A stretch of 64,000 nt of DNA from Metallococcus carri. GTDB taxonomy: Bacteria > Actinomycetota > Actinomycetes > Actinomycetales > Dermatophilaceae. The notes under the pieces were generated by a model, which had not been told where the DNA came from, did not search any database, and was given only the letters and a program-made list of their open reading frames with translations. The DNA lies in contig NZ_JAAOIV010000001.1 in assembly GCF_011440275.1 (NCBI RefSeq), positions 62,001 to 126,000 of the forward strand, given 5' to 3'. Of the stretch, positions 45,196 to 53,723 are shown piece by piece (positions within the stretch are counted from its first letter, which is position 1; each line of letters starts with the position of its first letter). The position numbers and the translations under genes are program-made.

Positions 45196-45300
45196 GTCCG
45201 CACCAACGCACCACCGCTCGTGCAGATCTGCGGACACCGCATCCACCCCGCACCTCGTGTCCGCACCAACGCACCACCGCTCGTGCAGATCTGCGGACAC
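45196..45300. repeat. Two direct 42-bp repeats, each bounded by an inverted repeat
   Basis: The 42-bp unit starting GTCCGCACCAACGCACCACC occurs at 45196-45237 and 45259-45300, 63 bp apart. Each copy is closed by GTCCGCA at one end and TGCGGAC at the other and contains the palindrome GCAGATCTGC. It lies in the 253-bp gap 45077-45329 with the permease promoter; no gene is seen in that gap. Confidence 0.75.
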
Positions 45301-45329
45301 CTCACCTGCCCCTCAGGTGCTGGCTGCGC

Positions 45330-46217
45330 TCAGGCGGGCGGGAAGACGACGAGGCTGCGCGCCTGCCGGCCGGAGTCGTCGATCATCGCGACGAGGTCGT
45401 CGCCCGGCCCGACGGCCGCAGCCACCGCACCGAGGCCGGTGGCGCCGATCCGCTTGCCGTGTCGCAGATCTTGCGCTTCGTCCGCGGTGAGCTCGCGGGT
45501 CGGGAATTGGGCCCGCGCGGCCTCCGCCAGAGGTATGACGGGCAGCGGGTCGCCTCGCTCGACCGTCGCACCGAGGTCGTCCAGCCGGTGGCAGGCGCCC
45601 AGGTCGTAGGCACCGACCCTCGTGCGGCGCAGCGCGGTGAGGTGGCCGGCCGAGCCCAGCGCAGCACCCAGGTCGCGAGCCAGCGCTCGCACATAGGTGC
45701 CCGACGAGACTTCCACGCTGACGTCGAGGTCGATCAGGTCGTCGTGGCGGCGCAGGTCACGAATCTCGAAGTGCGACACCGTGATTGGCCGCGCAGGCAG
45801 GTCAACGTCCTCTCCCCCGCGCACCCGCGCGTAGGAGCGTTTGCCGTCGATCTTGATCGCGCTGACGGCGCTCGGCACCTGCAGCAGGTCACCGGTCAGG
45901 GCGGCGACCGCGTCGGCAATCCGCTCGTCGGTGAGTCCGCTCGCACCGGGTGACGAGGTCACCTCGCCTTCGGCGTCGTCGGTGAGCGTGCCCTGCCCGA
46001 GCCGGATCGTCGCGTCATAGGCCTTGTCGCAGCCGACGAGATAGGTGAGCAATTTGGTCGCCCGGTTGATGCCGAGCACGAGCACGCCGGTGGCCATCGG
46101 GTCCAGCGTCCCGGCATGACCGACCCGGCGGGTCGCGGCCAGCCGCCTCGTGCGGCCGACGACATCGTGACTCGTCCAGCCCGCCGGTTTGTCGACGAGC
46201 AGCAGGCCGTCGATCAC
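45330..46217 (-). CDS. truB: tRNA pseudouridine(55) synthase
   Basis: Converts U55 in the T loop of tRNAs to pseudouridine. The 295-residue protein has LLLVDKPAGWTSHDVVGRTR at the start, the catalytic Asp in HAGTLDPMATGVLVLG, SGTYVRALARDLG and a C-terminal PUA-like segment. The GTG at 46217 overlaps the rbfA stop as GTGA, which fixes the start; the longer frame upstream is a shadow of rbfA. Confidence 0.96.
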   Translation of the reverse strand: MIDGLLLVDKPAGWTSHDVVGRTRRLAATRRVGHAGTLDPMATGVLVLGINRATKLLTYLVGCDKAYDATIRLGQGTLTDDAEGEVTSSPGASGLTDERIADAVAALTGDLLQVPSAVSAIKIDGKRSYARVRGGEDVDLPARPITVSHFEIRDLRRHDDLIDLDVSVEVSSGTYVRALARDLGAALGSAGHLTALRRTRVGAYDLGACHRLDDLGATVERGDPLPVIPLAEAARAQFPTRELTADEAQDLRHGKRIGATGLGAVAAAVGPGDDLVAMIDDSGRQARSLVVFPPA

Positions 46218-46651
46218 TCGTCCTCGTCGGACACGCGCGGCTTCTTGTAGGGGTCGGCGTCCCCGGCATACCGCTGGGCGTCGGCGCTGCGGGCGAGCTC
46301 GGCGTCCCGCTCGCGCGCGGCGGCGAGGGCGGCCTCGATATTGGCCGCGCCCTCCGGGATGGCGTCCGGGATGAACTCCAGCGACGGGGTCAGCCGGATG
46401 CCGAGGCCCTTGCCGACGTGCGAGCGGATGCGGCCGCGCCATTCGGTCAGCACCGCGGCCGTGTCCTCACGCTCGGCGTCGCTGCCGAAGACGGTGTAGA
46501 ACACCGAGGCGTGCTGCAGGTCGCCGGTGACCCGCACATCGGTGATGGTCACGAAGCCCAACCGCTCGTCCTTCACCCGCCGCTCGACGAACTCGGCGAC
46601 CAGGGTCTTGATGCGCTCGGCGATCTTGCGGGCGCGTGCGGGGTCGGCCAT
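46214..46651 (-). CDS. rbfA: 30S ribosome-binding factor A
   Basis: Assists 16S rRNA maturation and cold adaptation. The 145-residue KH-fold protein begins DPARARKIAERIKTLVAEFV and has RLGFVTITDVRVTGDLQHAS, HVGKGLGIRLTPSLEFIPD and a C-terminal acidic tail. It is coupled to truB. In most actinobacteria infB lies directly upstream; here 3.7 kb of other genes intervene. Confidence 0.95.
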   Translation of the reverse strand: MADPARARKIAERIKTLVAEFVERRVKDERLGFVTITDVRVTGDLQHASVFYTVFGSDAEREDTAAVLTEWRGRIRSHVGKGLGIRLTPSLEFIPDAIPEGAANIEAALAAARERDAELARSADAQRYAGDADPYKKPRVSDEDE

Positions 46652-46711
46652 GACGGCGTCTCCTTCGACAGGCGGGGGTGGGCAGTCACCCAGCCTAGAC
46701 GGCGCCGGACG

Positions 46712-47086
46712 TCACTCCTGGCACGGCCGCAACTCGATCCGGCCACCGGGCTGGGCGAACCGGTCGGCGATCTCCTCGGCACGCTGCTGCGAGGCCACGT
46801 CGATCAGGAAGAACCCGGCGAGGTGCTCGGCGGCCTCGGCATACGGCCCGTCGGTGACCGGGTGTTCGGTCGGCGTCCAGGAGAAGATCTTGGCCTTGGC
46901 CGGATCGTCGAGGGCGGCGGCGGTGACGAGCTCGCCGCGTTCCCGCATGGTGGCCATCAGATCCTCGAAGCCGGCCCCGGAGTGCTCGAAATAGGACTCC
47001 GGCTGGGCGCGGCCCTCGTCGGTGAACCGATCGGTCGGGTGCCCCCAGGGTTGGGGGTTGGAGTGGACGAGGATGACGTACTTCAT
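46712..47086 (-). CDS. YciI/DGPF-domain protein
   Basis: A 124-residue protein of the YCII superfamily, small ferredoxin-like proteins sometimes fused or linked to ECF sigma factors. The features are KYVILVHSNPQPWG, DGPYAEAAEHLAGFFLIDV and a closing RIELRPCQE. Function is undefined. It sits between rbfA and the VapBC pair and belongs to the accessory block that interrupts the infB-rbfA neighbourhood. Confidence 0.75.
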   Translation of the reverse strand: MKYVILVHSNPQPWGHPTDRFTDEGRAQPESYFEHSGAGFEDLMATMRERGELVTAAALDDPAKAKIFSWTPTEHPVTDGPYAEAAEHLAGFFLIDVASQQRAEEIADRFAQPGGRIELRPCQE

Positions 47087-47166
47087 GTCGAGCTCCTTCG
47101 CGGATGCTGGGGCCGGGCGGTCCGTCCCTCATGACCATGACGGGCGGGACTCACCGGAATCGACGG

Positions 47167-47568
47167 CTACTGCGAAGACTGCACCATCTCGATCACGCAC
47201 CGCGGTCCCGGCGCCTGAGCGAGTCGGCGATCACCAGTCACCAGCACGGCGTCGAGAGCCTCGGCGAGCGCCACGTAACAGGCGTCGTACGGTGTGAGGT
47301 TGTTGCGCAACTCCCAACACCTCGTAGTCAGCGCCCGGTGTGGGGCGCGCTCGAGCGGCATTGTCTGCAGGTCACGGATCGCGGTCTCGGCCAGCCTCGG
47401 GTCGACCGCGCCCGACCGGACCCCCCGGCGCAGGACGGAAAGAACCTCGAGGTCCACCAGCTCGGGGGCGGCGACGACCTCGCCGCGCAACCTTTGACGC
47501 ACGGCGTGGCCGTCTGGGCCCCCACTCACCAACCCGACGACGAGCGCGCTCGCGTCAACGACGATCAC
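47167..47568 (-). CDS. vapC: PIN-domain toxin (VapC family)
   Basis: A 133-residue PIN-domain ribonuclease. Acidic residues of the active site are visible in VIVVDASALVVGL (Asp near residue 5), PELVDLEVLSVLR (Glu), and NLTPYDACYVALAEALD followed by LVTGDRRLA (Asp residues). The GTG at 47568 overlaps the antitoxin 3' end by 14 bp and gives the family's usual N-terminus. It would cleave a specific tRNA or rRNA when not bound by its antitoxin; the target is unknown. Confidence 0.85.
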   Translation of the reverse strand: MIVVDASALVVGLVSGGPDGHAVRQRLRGEVVAAPELVDLEVLSVLRRGVRSGAVDPRLAETAIRDLQTMPLERAPHRALTTRCWELRNNLTPYDACYVALAEALDAVLVTGDRRLAQAPGPRCVIEMVQSSQ

Positions 47569-47785
47569 GGTCGGCCCGCACCATCTCCGCGGTGTCAACA
47601 ACAGTCAATGCAGCGCCGTCACGGGAGGCCGCTGCGTCCAGTATTTCGTCGAGCGTGGGGCGGGCGGCCTCATCGATCAGGCGAGATCGCAAGTACTCCT
47701 GCAGCGACTGATGGGCTGCGGCCGCGCGACGTCGCAGGACGGCGTGCGTGCTCTCCGGCACATCCTTGATCTGGACACTGGGCAT
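47555..47785 (-). CDS. vapB: Antitoxin, FitA/VapB-type ribbon-helix-helix
   Basis: A 76-residue protein starting PSVQIKDVPESTHAVLRRRA, then AAAHQSLQEYLRSRLIDEA, the FitA-type ribbon-helix-helix pattern; the C-terminal part (LDEILDAAASRDG) would bind the toxin. The ATG at 47785 overlaps a double palindrome that is its probable operator. A longer frame upstream adds no conserved sequence. Confidence 0.85.
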   Translation of the reverse strand: MPSVQIKDVPESTHAVLRRRAAAAHQSLQEYLRSRLIDEAARPTLDEILDAAASRDGAALTVVDTAEMVRADRDRR

Positions 47786-47804
47786 GGCGCCATTATGGCG
47801 CCAT
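47784..47804. promoter_or_regulatory. VapBC operator overlapping the antitoxin start
   Basis: ATGGCGCCAT-T-ATGGCGCCAT: two copies of a 10-bp palindrome with one base between, themselves forming a larger palindrome. It includes two bases of the antitoxin start codon, so binding would block the promoter or the start, and the transcript is likely to have an extremely short leader. Confidence 0.65.
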
Positions 47805-47822
47805 GTCTGCCTCTGCCGCCAC

Positions 47823-48833
47823 CTACGCCTTGCGCGCGACGAGCAGGTCGCGGTCGATCGAGGCATCGACGCGGTGCCGGACGTCGGGGATCTCGCAGAC
47901 CGTCAGGCCGTGCTGCTCGACCAGTTCGTGCAATTCCTCGACCGGCGCGACATGCCGGTTATACGACAGCCCGATCGCTCCTCCGGTGCGCAGCACCCGC
48001 GTCCACGACGGCAGCGAACGGTCCAGCAGGCCGAGCGGGCTGCGCGCCAGCCGGTCACCGTGCGAGCCGTGCTGCACGCCGTATGGCGTGTCCGTCACGA
48101 TCACGTCGATGCTCGTGGGTCGCAGCACCCCGTCGAGATCGGTCGCGTCGGTGCTGACATAGCGCAGCCGGTCGGTGTGCCCGGCCTTGAACGCCGCCTT
48201 GTCGGGCGCGATCTCCAGGGTGAGCTGGCGCCCCCGCGTGCGACCGGCGACGGTCAGCGCCTTCTGCTCCACTTGATGCTTGAACCGGTGCTCGCGTGCC
48301 CAGGTCTTGATGAAGGCGGCATACGCCTCGTAGTCCTTGCGATCGATGTCGACGCCGGTGACCTCCAGCCCGTGCAGCAGCGCGAGATTGAGCGTCGTGC
48401 CGCGGCCGCACAACGGATCGAGCACCCGCAGGCTGCCGTCGAGCAGCCGCGCCGGCCAGGCGGTCATCGCGGCAGTCACGTTGAGACACAAGCGAGTCCA
48501 CTGCTCGTTGGTCTTACCGGCGTACTTCTGGATGGTCACCAGATCGTCCGGATAGCGCCGGACTTCGGGCAACTCCAGCGGCCGCAGCAGGTCGCCCTCC
48601 GGCAGGTATGCCGCGAAGGTCGCCGACAGCCGCGCGAGCACGCCAGGCACCCGCTCGTCCTCCGGCACGCGCACCACCAGATAGGGCACCCCGGCGATCA
48701 CCCGAGTCTCGACCTCGACCTGCCCGACCAGGGCGCCCAGCACGGCACCGGCCTCGGCCGCGGCCAGGCGGGGCGCGGCGTCGGCATACACCCGGTTGGC
48801 GGACGGGGCGAGCAGGAGCAGATACTCGGACAC
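47823..48833 (-). CDS. Putative SAM-dependent RNA (or DNA) methyltransferase, TRM11/UPF0020-like
   Basis: A 336-residue protein. The C-terminal Rossmann methyltransferase domain has motif I VLDPLCGRGTTLNLAL (about 137-152) and motif IV VTDTPYGVQHG, a DTPY variant of the (D/N)PPY motif used for N6/N2-amino methylation. The N-terminal 110 residues resemble the THUMP-like part of TRM11-related proteins only weakly. The GTG at 48833 is preferred; codons upstream lie in the AraC-type gene. Substrate unknown. It lies 37 bp upstream of the VapBC pair. Confidence 0.7.
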   Translation of the reverse strand: MSEYLLLLAPSANRVYADAAPRLAAAEAGAVLGALVGQVEVETRVIAGVPYLVVRVPEDERVPGVLARLSATFAAYLPEGDLLRPLELPEVRRYPDDLVTIQKYAGKTNEQWTRLCLNVTAAMTAWPARLLDGSLRVLDPLCGRGTTLNLALLHGLEVTGVDIDRKDYEAYAAFIKTWAREHRFKHQVEQKALTVAGRTRGRQLTLEIAPDKAAFKAGHTDRLRYVSTDATDLDGVLRPTSIDVIVTDTPYGVQHGSHGDRLARSPLGLLDRSLPSWTRVLRTGGAIGLSYNRHVAPVEELHELVEQHGLTVCEIPDVRHRVDASIDRDLLVARKA

Positions 48834-48843
48834 GGGGCGCAGG

Positions 48844-49728
48844 TTAGTGGCTGCCGCTGGGCGCACCCACCCGGCGGCGATAGGAGCCCGGCGGCTCGCC
48901 GACGAGCAGGGTGAAATCGCGGATGAAATGTGCCTGGTCCGCCCACCCCAGGCCGGCTGCGAGCGACGCCAGGGACTCCTCGCCGCCGGCGTGCAGCGCG
49001 ACCACCGCGTCATGCACCCGAGCGCGCAGCAGCACCCACTTGGGGCCGACGCCCAACTGGCGGCGGAAGGCGCGCTGGGTGGACCGCACGGTCGTGCCCA
49101 TCAGCGCCGCGACGGCGGCCACGGTCGTGAGCGTCCGGTCGGCGTCGATCTTGTCCAGCACCGTCGCGACGGTCTCCCCCTCGTGGGTCGGTGGCCGCAG
49201 GATCGCCGCCAGGTGGGCGTCGAAGGTCCGCGCCGCATCGGGCAGCCCGGCCCGCAATCCGGCGACCTCGGGCGCGAGGGTGAGCGACCGGTCGGCCCGG
49301 CATACCCGATCGGTGACCTCGACCGCCGGCCGCCCGGTCGAGGCGAACAGCACGCCGGCGCGCAGGGCGACACCGGCGACGCCGCCGCGGCCTGTCAACC
49401 GGACGTCGAAGCGCTGCCGGGTCACCGCGCCGGTGAGGAAGCAGCCCTCGCCCGCCACCTGCTCGCGCGTGATGCCGCCCCACTCGACGGACAAATGGGT
49501 GCTCACCGAGGGCACCAGGGTGGAGACATAGGAGGTGCCCGGTGGCAGGTCGAAGACGACCGACCAGTAGTAGTCGACGAGCGGGGCCAGCTCAGCCGGC
49601 GGCGCCGCGCGCTGGAGCGTCGCGTGGCGGGCGAACGCGGCCGGGTCCAGCACGACGCCGCTGGTCGCCCGCTGCCCGGTTGTCGCGTTCGTCCAATCCG
49701 CCACGCGCTCCACGGTATGTGCTGGCAC
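48844..49728 (-). CDS. AraC-family transcriptional regulator
   Basis: About 294 residues: an N-terminal domain containing PPAELAPLVDYYWSVVFDLP, as in regulators with a DUF6597-type sensor, and a C-terminal double helix-turn-helix with LTTVAAVAALMGTTVRSTQR and LGWADQAHFIRDFTLLVGEP. The start is uncertain among several GTG codons (49728, 49734, 49740, and later ones). It is divergent from the VOC gene 33 bp away and may regulate it. Confidence 0.8.
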   Translation of the reverse strand: MPAHTVERVADWTNATTGQRATSGVVLDPAAFARHATLQRAAPPAELAPLVDYYWSVVFDLPPGTSYVSTLVPSVSTHLSVEWGGITREQVAGEGCFLTGAVTRQRFDVRLTGRGGVAGVALRAGVLFASTGRPAVEVTDRVCRADRSLTLAPEVAGLRAGLPDAARTFDAHLAAILRPPTHEGETVATVLDKIDADRTLTTVAAVAALMGTTVRSTQRAFRRQLGVGPKWVLLRARVHDAVVALHAGGEESLASLAAGLGWADQAHFIRDFTLLVGEPPGSYRRRVGAPSGSH

Positions 49729-49761
49729 CGACACAGTCACCGACTCATCAGGAGGAAACCC

Positions 49762-50127
49762 ATGAGCACCGCCAGCCTCGCGATGGTCACCATCGACGTC
49801 GCCGACGCCAGCGCCGCCGCGCAGTTCTACAGCGACCTGCTCGGTTGGGAGAAGATGTATGACGCCGACGGGTACGCCATGGTGCAGGGGCCGGGCGTGC
49901 GCCTCGGCTTCGGCTCGACGCCCGACCTGAAGGCGCCGTCCTGGCCGGACGACGGCCACAAGCAGTTCCACCTCGACCTGGCCTCGGACGACATCGAGGC
50001 GACGGCCAAGCGTGCGGTCGAGCTCGGTGCGACCAAGCCGGACGAGCAGCCCGGCGAGGGCCAGTGGACCGTGCTGATCGACCCGGGCGGGCACCCGTTC
50101 TGCATCACCAACGCCGCCAACTGGTGA
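49762..50127 (+). CDS. VOC (glyoxalase/bleomycin-resistance fold) family protein
   Basis: A 121-residue single-domain vicinal-oxygen-chelate protein: MVTIDVADASAAAQFYSDLL, FHLDLASDDIEAT and WTVLIDPGGHPFCIT. Two metal-ligand positions are recognisable as the central His (FHLDL) and the C-terminal loop; the rest of the site is not clear. The ATG lies behind AGGAGG. Function unknown; the adjacent AraC regulator hints at an inducible detoxification or binding protein. Confidence 0.75.
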   Translation: MSTASLAMVTIDVADASAAAQFYSDLLGWEKMYDADGYAMVQGPGVRLGFGSTPDLKAPSWPDDGHKQFHLDLASDDIEATAKRAVELGATKPDEQPGEGQWTVLIDPGGHPFCITNAANW

Positions 50128-50190
50128 TCTACACCGGTAGGAGAGCCCACCGGCTGCAAGAGCGACCATTTCCCGAGGGCTCCAGGGGAA

Positions 50191-50226
50191 AGGCCCCGCA
50201 CCCCCGTCACCGGGGATGCGGGGCCT
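50191..50226. terminator. Bidirectional terminator between the VOC gene and infB
   Basis: AGGCCCCGCA (50191-50200) and TGCGGGGCCT (50217-50226) form a 10-bp stem with an inner CCCC/GGGG pairing, a very stable hairpin between two converging genes. T-runs are short on both sides. Confidence 0.75.
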
Positions 50227-50378
50227 CCGTTGCGTGTTTCGTCAGACGCGCGATTACTTCTGCGCGCCTTCCTCACACTCCGCTTCGGCCGCCGACTCGC
50301 TGACGCCCTTCGACTCGCTTCGCTCGCTCAGGACACCGCTCGCCGACAACCTCCGCTGCGTGTTTCGTCAGACGCGCG
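50225..50378. repeat. 28-bp direct repeat duplicating the infB 3' end, flanking a REP-like segment
   Basis: CTCCGTTGCGTGTTTCGTCA-GACGCGCG (50225-50252) recurs at 50351-50378 with one mismatch; the second copy spans the infB stop codon. Between them lie 98 bp containing CGACTCGCTTCGCTCGCTCAGG (about 50310-50331), the inverse-type relative of the array at 712-1146. The arrangement looks like an insertion or slippage event at the end of infB. The 240-bp gap 50128-50367 holds no gene. Confidence 0.65.
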
Positions 50379-53244
50379 GCTTTTCCCGCATCTCGTAGGT
50401 CGCGATCAGGTCGCCGATCTGCAGGTCGTTGTAGGACCCGAGGTTGACACCACACTCGTAGCCCTCGCGGACCTCGGTGACATCGTCCTTGAACCGGCGC
50501 AGACCGGCCACCTCGACGTTCTCGGCCACGACGACACCGTCACGGGTGATGCGAGCCTTCGCACCACGACGGATCTCACCCGAGCGCACGATCGAACCGG
50601 CGATATTGCCGAACTTGGACGAGCGGAAGATCTCGCGGATCTCCGCGGTGCCCAGCTCGACCTCTTCGAACTCCGGCTTGAGCATGCCCTTGAGCGCCTG
50701 CTCGATCTCCTCGATGGCCTGGTAGATCACCGAGTAGTACCGGATCTCGACACCCTCCTTCTCGGCATACTCCGCGTTCTGACCCTCGGCTCGCACGTTG
50801 AAGCCGATGATCACCGCGTCGGAGGCCACCGCCAGGTTGATGTTGTTCATCGTGATCGCACCGACGCCACGGTCGATGATGCGCAGGTCGACCTCGTCGC
50901 CCACATCGATCTGCATGAGCGCGTCCTCGAGGGCTTCGACCGAACCGGACACATCGCCCTTGAGGATGAGGTTGAGCGTCTCGACCTTGCCCGCGGCGAG
51001 GGCCTCGTTGAGGTCCTCCAGGCTGATCCGCTTGCGGGCCTTGGCCAGCGACGCCTGCCGGTCGGCCGCCTCCCGCTTCTCCGAGATCTGCCGGGCGGTG
51101 CGGTCGTCGGGCGCCACGATGAAGGTGTCGCCCGCGCGGGGCACCGACGCCAGACCGGTCACCTGGACCGGACGGGATGGCAGCGCCTCCTGCAGGTGGT
51201 TGCCGTGCTCGTCGAGCATGGCGCGCACCCGGCCGTGCGCCGTGCCGGCGACGATCGCGTCACCGACCCGCAAGGTGCCGGACTGCACGAGCACCGTCGC
51301 CACCGCACCGCGACCGCGGTCCAGGTTGGCTTCGATCGCGACACCGCGGGCGTCCTTGTCCGGGTTGGCCCGCAGATCGAGCGCGGCGTCCGCGGTCAGC
51401 AGCACCGCCTCGAGCAGCGCGTCGATGTTTTCGCCCTGCTTGGCCGAGACGTCGACGAACATGGTGTCGCCGCCATACTCCTCGGCGATCAGGTTGTACT
51501 CGGTGAGCTGCTGACGGATCTTGGCCGGGTTGGCACCCTCGACGTCGATCTTGTTGACCGCGACCACGATCGGCACGTCGGCCGCCTGGGCGTGGTTCAA
51601 CGCCTCGATCGTCTGGGGCATCACCCCGTCGTCCGCCGCGACCACGAGGATCGCGATGTCGGTCACCTTGGCACCACGGGCACGCATGGCGGTGAACGCC
51701 TCGTGACCGGGGGTGTCGATGAAGGTGATCGCCCGGTCGGTGCCCTCGTGCTCCTGGTGCACCTGGTAGGCACCGATGTGCTGGGTGATGCCACCGGCCT
51801 CGTGCGCCTGCACGTCGGCATTGCGGATCGCGTCCAGCAGTCGGGTCTTACCGTGGTCGACGTGACCCATCACGGTCACGACCGGCGGCCGCGGCTGCAG
51901 GTCATCGTCGGACTCCGCCTCCGCCTCGGCCTCAAGGTCGATGTTGAACGAGCTGAACAGCTCCTTCTCCTCGTCCTCCGGCGAGACCACCTGCACGTCG
52001 TAGCCGAGCTCGGCGCCGAGGAGCTTGAAGGTGTCCTCGTCCAGCGACTGGGTCGCCGTGGCCATCTCACCGAGGTGGAACAGCACGGTGACCAGCGATG
52101 CCGGGTTGGCGTCGATCCGGTCGGCGAAATCGGTCAGCGAAGCACCACGACGCACGCGCACCACGGTCGAGCCGTCGCCGCGCGGGACGGTGACACCGCC
52201 GACCGAGGGGGCCTGCATCTGCTCGAATTCCTGGCGCTTGGCGCGCTTGGACTTGCGACCGCGGACCTTTCCACCGCCACGACCGAACGCTCCCTGCGTG
52301 CCGCCACGGCCGCCGGGGCCACGACCGCCGCCACCGGGACGACCGGCGAAACCACCGCGACCGCCACCGCCACCAGGACCGCCACCGGCGCCACGACCAC
52401 CACCGGGTCCGCCGCCACGACCGCCGCCGCTGGTGCCCGGACGCACCGACGAGCGGTCCGGCATCATGCCCGGGTTCGGACGGGCACCACCCGGACGCGG
52501 CCCACCGGGGCCGGCCTGACCGGGACGCGGCGCTGCCGGACGGGGGCCAGCGGAACCGCCGGCACCACGAGCACTGGCCGGACGCGGCATACCTTGGCTG
52601 GGCGCGAAGGGATTGTTGCCCGGACGCGGCGAGCCGCCACCACCGGAGCGCATGCCCTGGCTGGGTGCGAAGGGGTTGTTGCCCGGGCGCGGGCCCGGAC
52701 GGCCACCGGCCGGACGGGGAGCCGCCGGACGGGGCGAACCGCCACGCTCACCAGAGCTGCGCTCCGCGGACGGACGCTCAGCACTCGGCTTGGGTGCGGA
52801 CGGAGCCGCCGGACCCGGCTTGGGACCGGCCGGTGCCGCCGGAGCCGACGACGCGGCCGGCTTCGCGGGCGCGGGGGCTTCGGCGGTTTCCTGGGCAGCC
52901 GGCGCGGGGCCGGGTCCCGGCGTCGGAGCGCTCTCGGCGGTCTTCGCCGGTGCAGCCTTCGCCGGAGCGGCCGGGGCCGCCGGCGTGGGCGTCGCCTCGG
53001 TGGCCGCAGCCTTCTTCGCGGGTGCCTTGGGGGTCGCGGTCGTCTTCGCCGCGGGCTTGGCGGGCGCCGCGTCAGCCTTCTTGGCGGATGCGGGCGGGTT
53101 TTCCTTGATCTTGCGCACCACCGGAGCCTCGATGGTGGAGCTCGCCGTCTTGACGAACTCCCCCTGCTCCTTGAGGTACGCCAAGAGTTCCTTGCTCTCG
53201 ATCCCGAGCTCCTTGGCGAGCTCGTGAACTCGGACCTTGGCCAC
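50368..53244 (-). CDS. infB: Translation initiation factor IF-2
   Basis: A 958-residue GTPase that delivers initiator tRNA. The N-terminal IF2 segment ([20 protein letters not shown]) is followed by about 300 residues of Ala/Pro/Lys and Gly/Arg/Pro low complexity, including repeats of [10 protein letters not shown] and a GGGRGG stretch. The G domain has [18 protein letters not shown] (about 455-472), DTPGHEAF and VAVNKID; domains II-IV follow. The GTG at 53244 lies behind AGGAG. The long disordered region is typical of actinobacterial IF-2. Confidence 0.97.
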   Translation of the reverse strand: MAKVRVHELAKELGIESKELLAYLKEQGEFVKTASSTIEAPVVRKIKENPPASAKKADAAPAKPAAKTTATPKAPAKKAAATEATPTPAAPAAPAKAAPAKTAESAPTPGPGPAPAAQETAEAPAPAKPAASSAPAAPAGPKPGPAAPSAPKPSAERPSAERSSGERGGSPRPAAPRPAGGRPGPRPGNNPFAPSQGMRSGGGGSPRPGNNPFAPSQGMPRPASARGAGGSAGPRPAAPRPGQAGPGGPRPGGARPNPGMMPDRSSVRPGTSGGGRGGGPGGGRGAGGGPGGGGGRGGFAGRPGGGGRGPGGRGGTQGAFGRGGGKVRGRKSKRAKRQEFEQMQAPSVGGVTVPRGDGSTVVRVRRGASLTDFADRIDANPASLVTVLFHLGEMATATQSLDEDTFKLLGAELGYDVQVVSPEDEEKELFSSFNIDLEAEAEAESDDDLQPRPPVVTVMGHVDHGKTRLLDAIRNADVQAHEAGGITQHIGAYQVHQEHEGTDRAITFIDTPGHEAFTAMRARGAKVTDIAILVVAADDGVMPQTIEALNHAQAADVPIVVAVNKIDVEGANPAKIRQQLTEYNLIAEEYGGDTMFVDVSAKQGENIDALLEAVLLTADAALDLRANPDKDARGVAIEANLDRGRGAVATVLVQSGTLRVGDAIVAGTAHGRVRAMLDEHGNHLQEALPSRPVQVTGLASVPRAGDTFIVAPDDRTARQISEKREAADRQASLAKARKRISLEDLNEALAAGKVETLNLILKGDVSGSVEALEDALMQIDVGDEVDLRIIDRGVGAITMNNINLAVASDAVIIGFNVRAEGQNAEYAEKEGVEIRYYSVIYQAIEEIEQALKGMLKPEFEEVELGTAEIREIFRSSKFGNIAGSIVRSGEIRRGAKARITRDGVVVAENVEVAGLRRFKDDVTEVREGYECGVNLGSYNDLQIGDLIATYEMREKPRV

Positions 53245-53325
53245 ACTTCTCCTTGATGGGTTGGCGACGGTCCGAGCGGTCGGCCTCAGGGCCGGGCGGA
53301 CGGAACCGTCAAAGGGTGTACGTGC

Positions 53326-53709
53326 TCATCGCTGAGTACTCATCGGGTGCTCATCAGCGTCAAACCCGCTTTCCGGTATGCCGTCCGGTCCGGCGGGTGC
53401 CGGACCGGGGTGAAGGGTCGAGACCCAGGCCTGCAGCCGGCTCGCATCGACCGGGGAGGTCGCTCGCAAGGCTCGCCCGAAGGCCCGCCGCGAGATCGCC
53501 TTGTCCAGGCACTCCGCGGTCGGGTGCAGCCAGGCCCCTCGGCCCGGCCGCCGGCGCTCGGGATCGGGAACGACGTCCCCACCCTCGAGCACCACTCTCA
53601 CCAGTGCTGAGCGCTCGTCGCGTGATCGACACCCGACGCAGGTCCGCATCCCGGCGTGAGCCGGTGCGGACGGAGGGGATTGTCGAACAGGCGGACGACC
53701 GCTCACCAC
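53326..53709 (-). CDS. YlxR family RNA-binding protein (DUF448, RnpM-like)
   Basis: About 127 residues. Signature RTCVGCRSRDERSALVRVV, then AWLHPTAECLDKAISRRAFG, matches YlxR/RnpM, reported to bind and modulate RNase P RNA in Bacillus. The start may be GTG 53709 or 53706, 15-18 bp after nusA, or ATG 53649, 107 residues. It keeps the conserved nusA-ylxR-infB order. Confidence 0.88.
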   Translation of the reverse strand: MVSGRPPVRQSPPSAPAHAGMRTCVGCRSRDERSALVRVVLEGGDVVPDPERRRPGRGAWLHPTAECLDKAISRRAFGRALRATSPVDASRLQAWVSTLHPGPAPAGPDGIPESGFDADEHPMSTQR

Positions 53710-53723
53710 ACAGTCTATCGCAG

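Noticed and set aside
50230-53256. 1008-codon plus-strand open frame
   Set aside because: Antisense to infB; the Thr/Gly/Arg-rich translation mirrors the infB low-complexity region.
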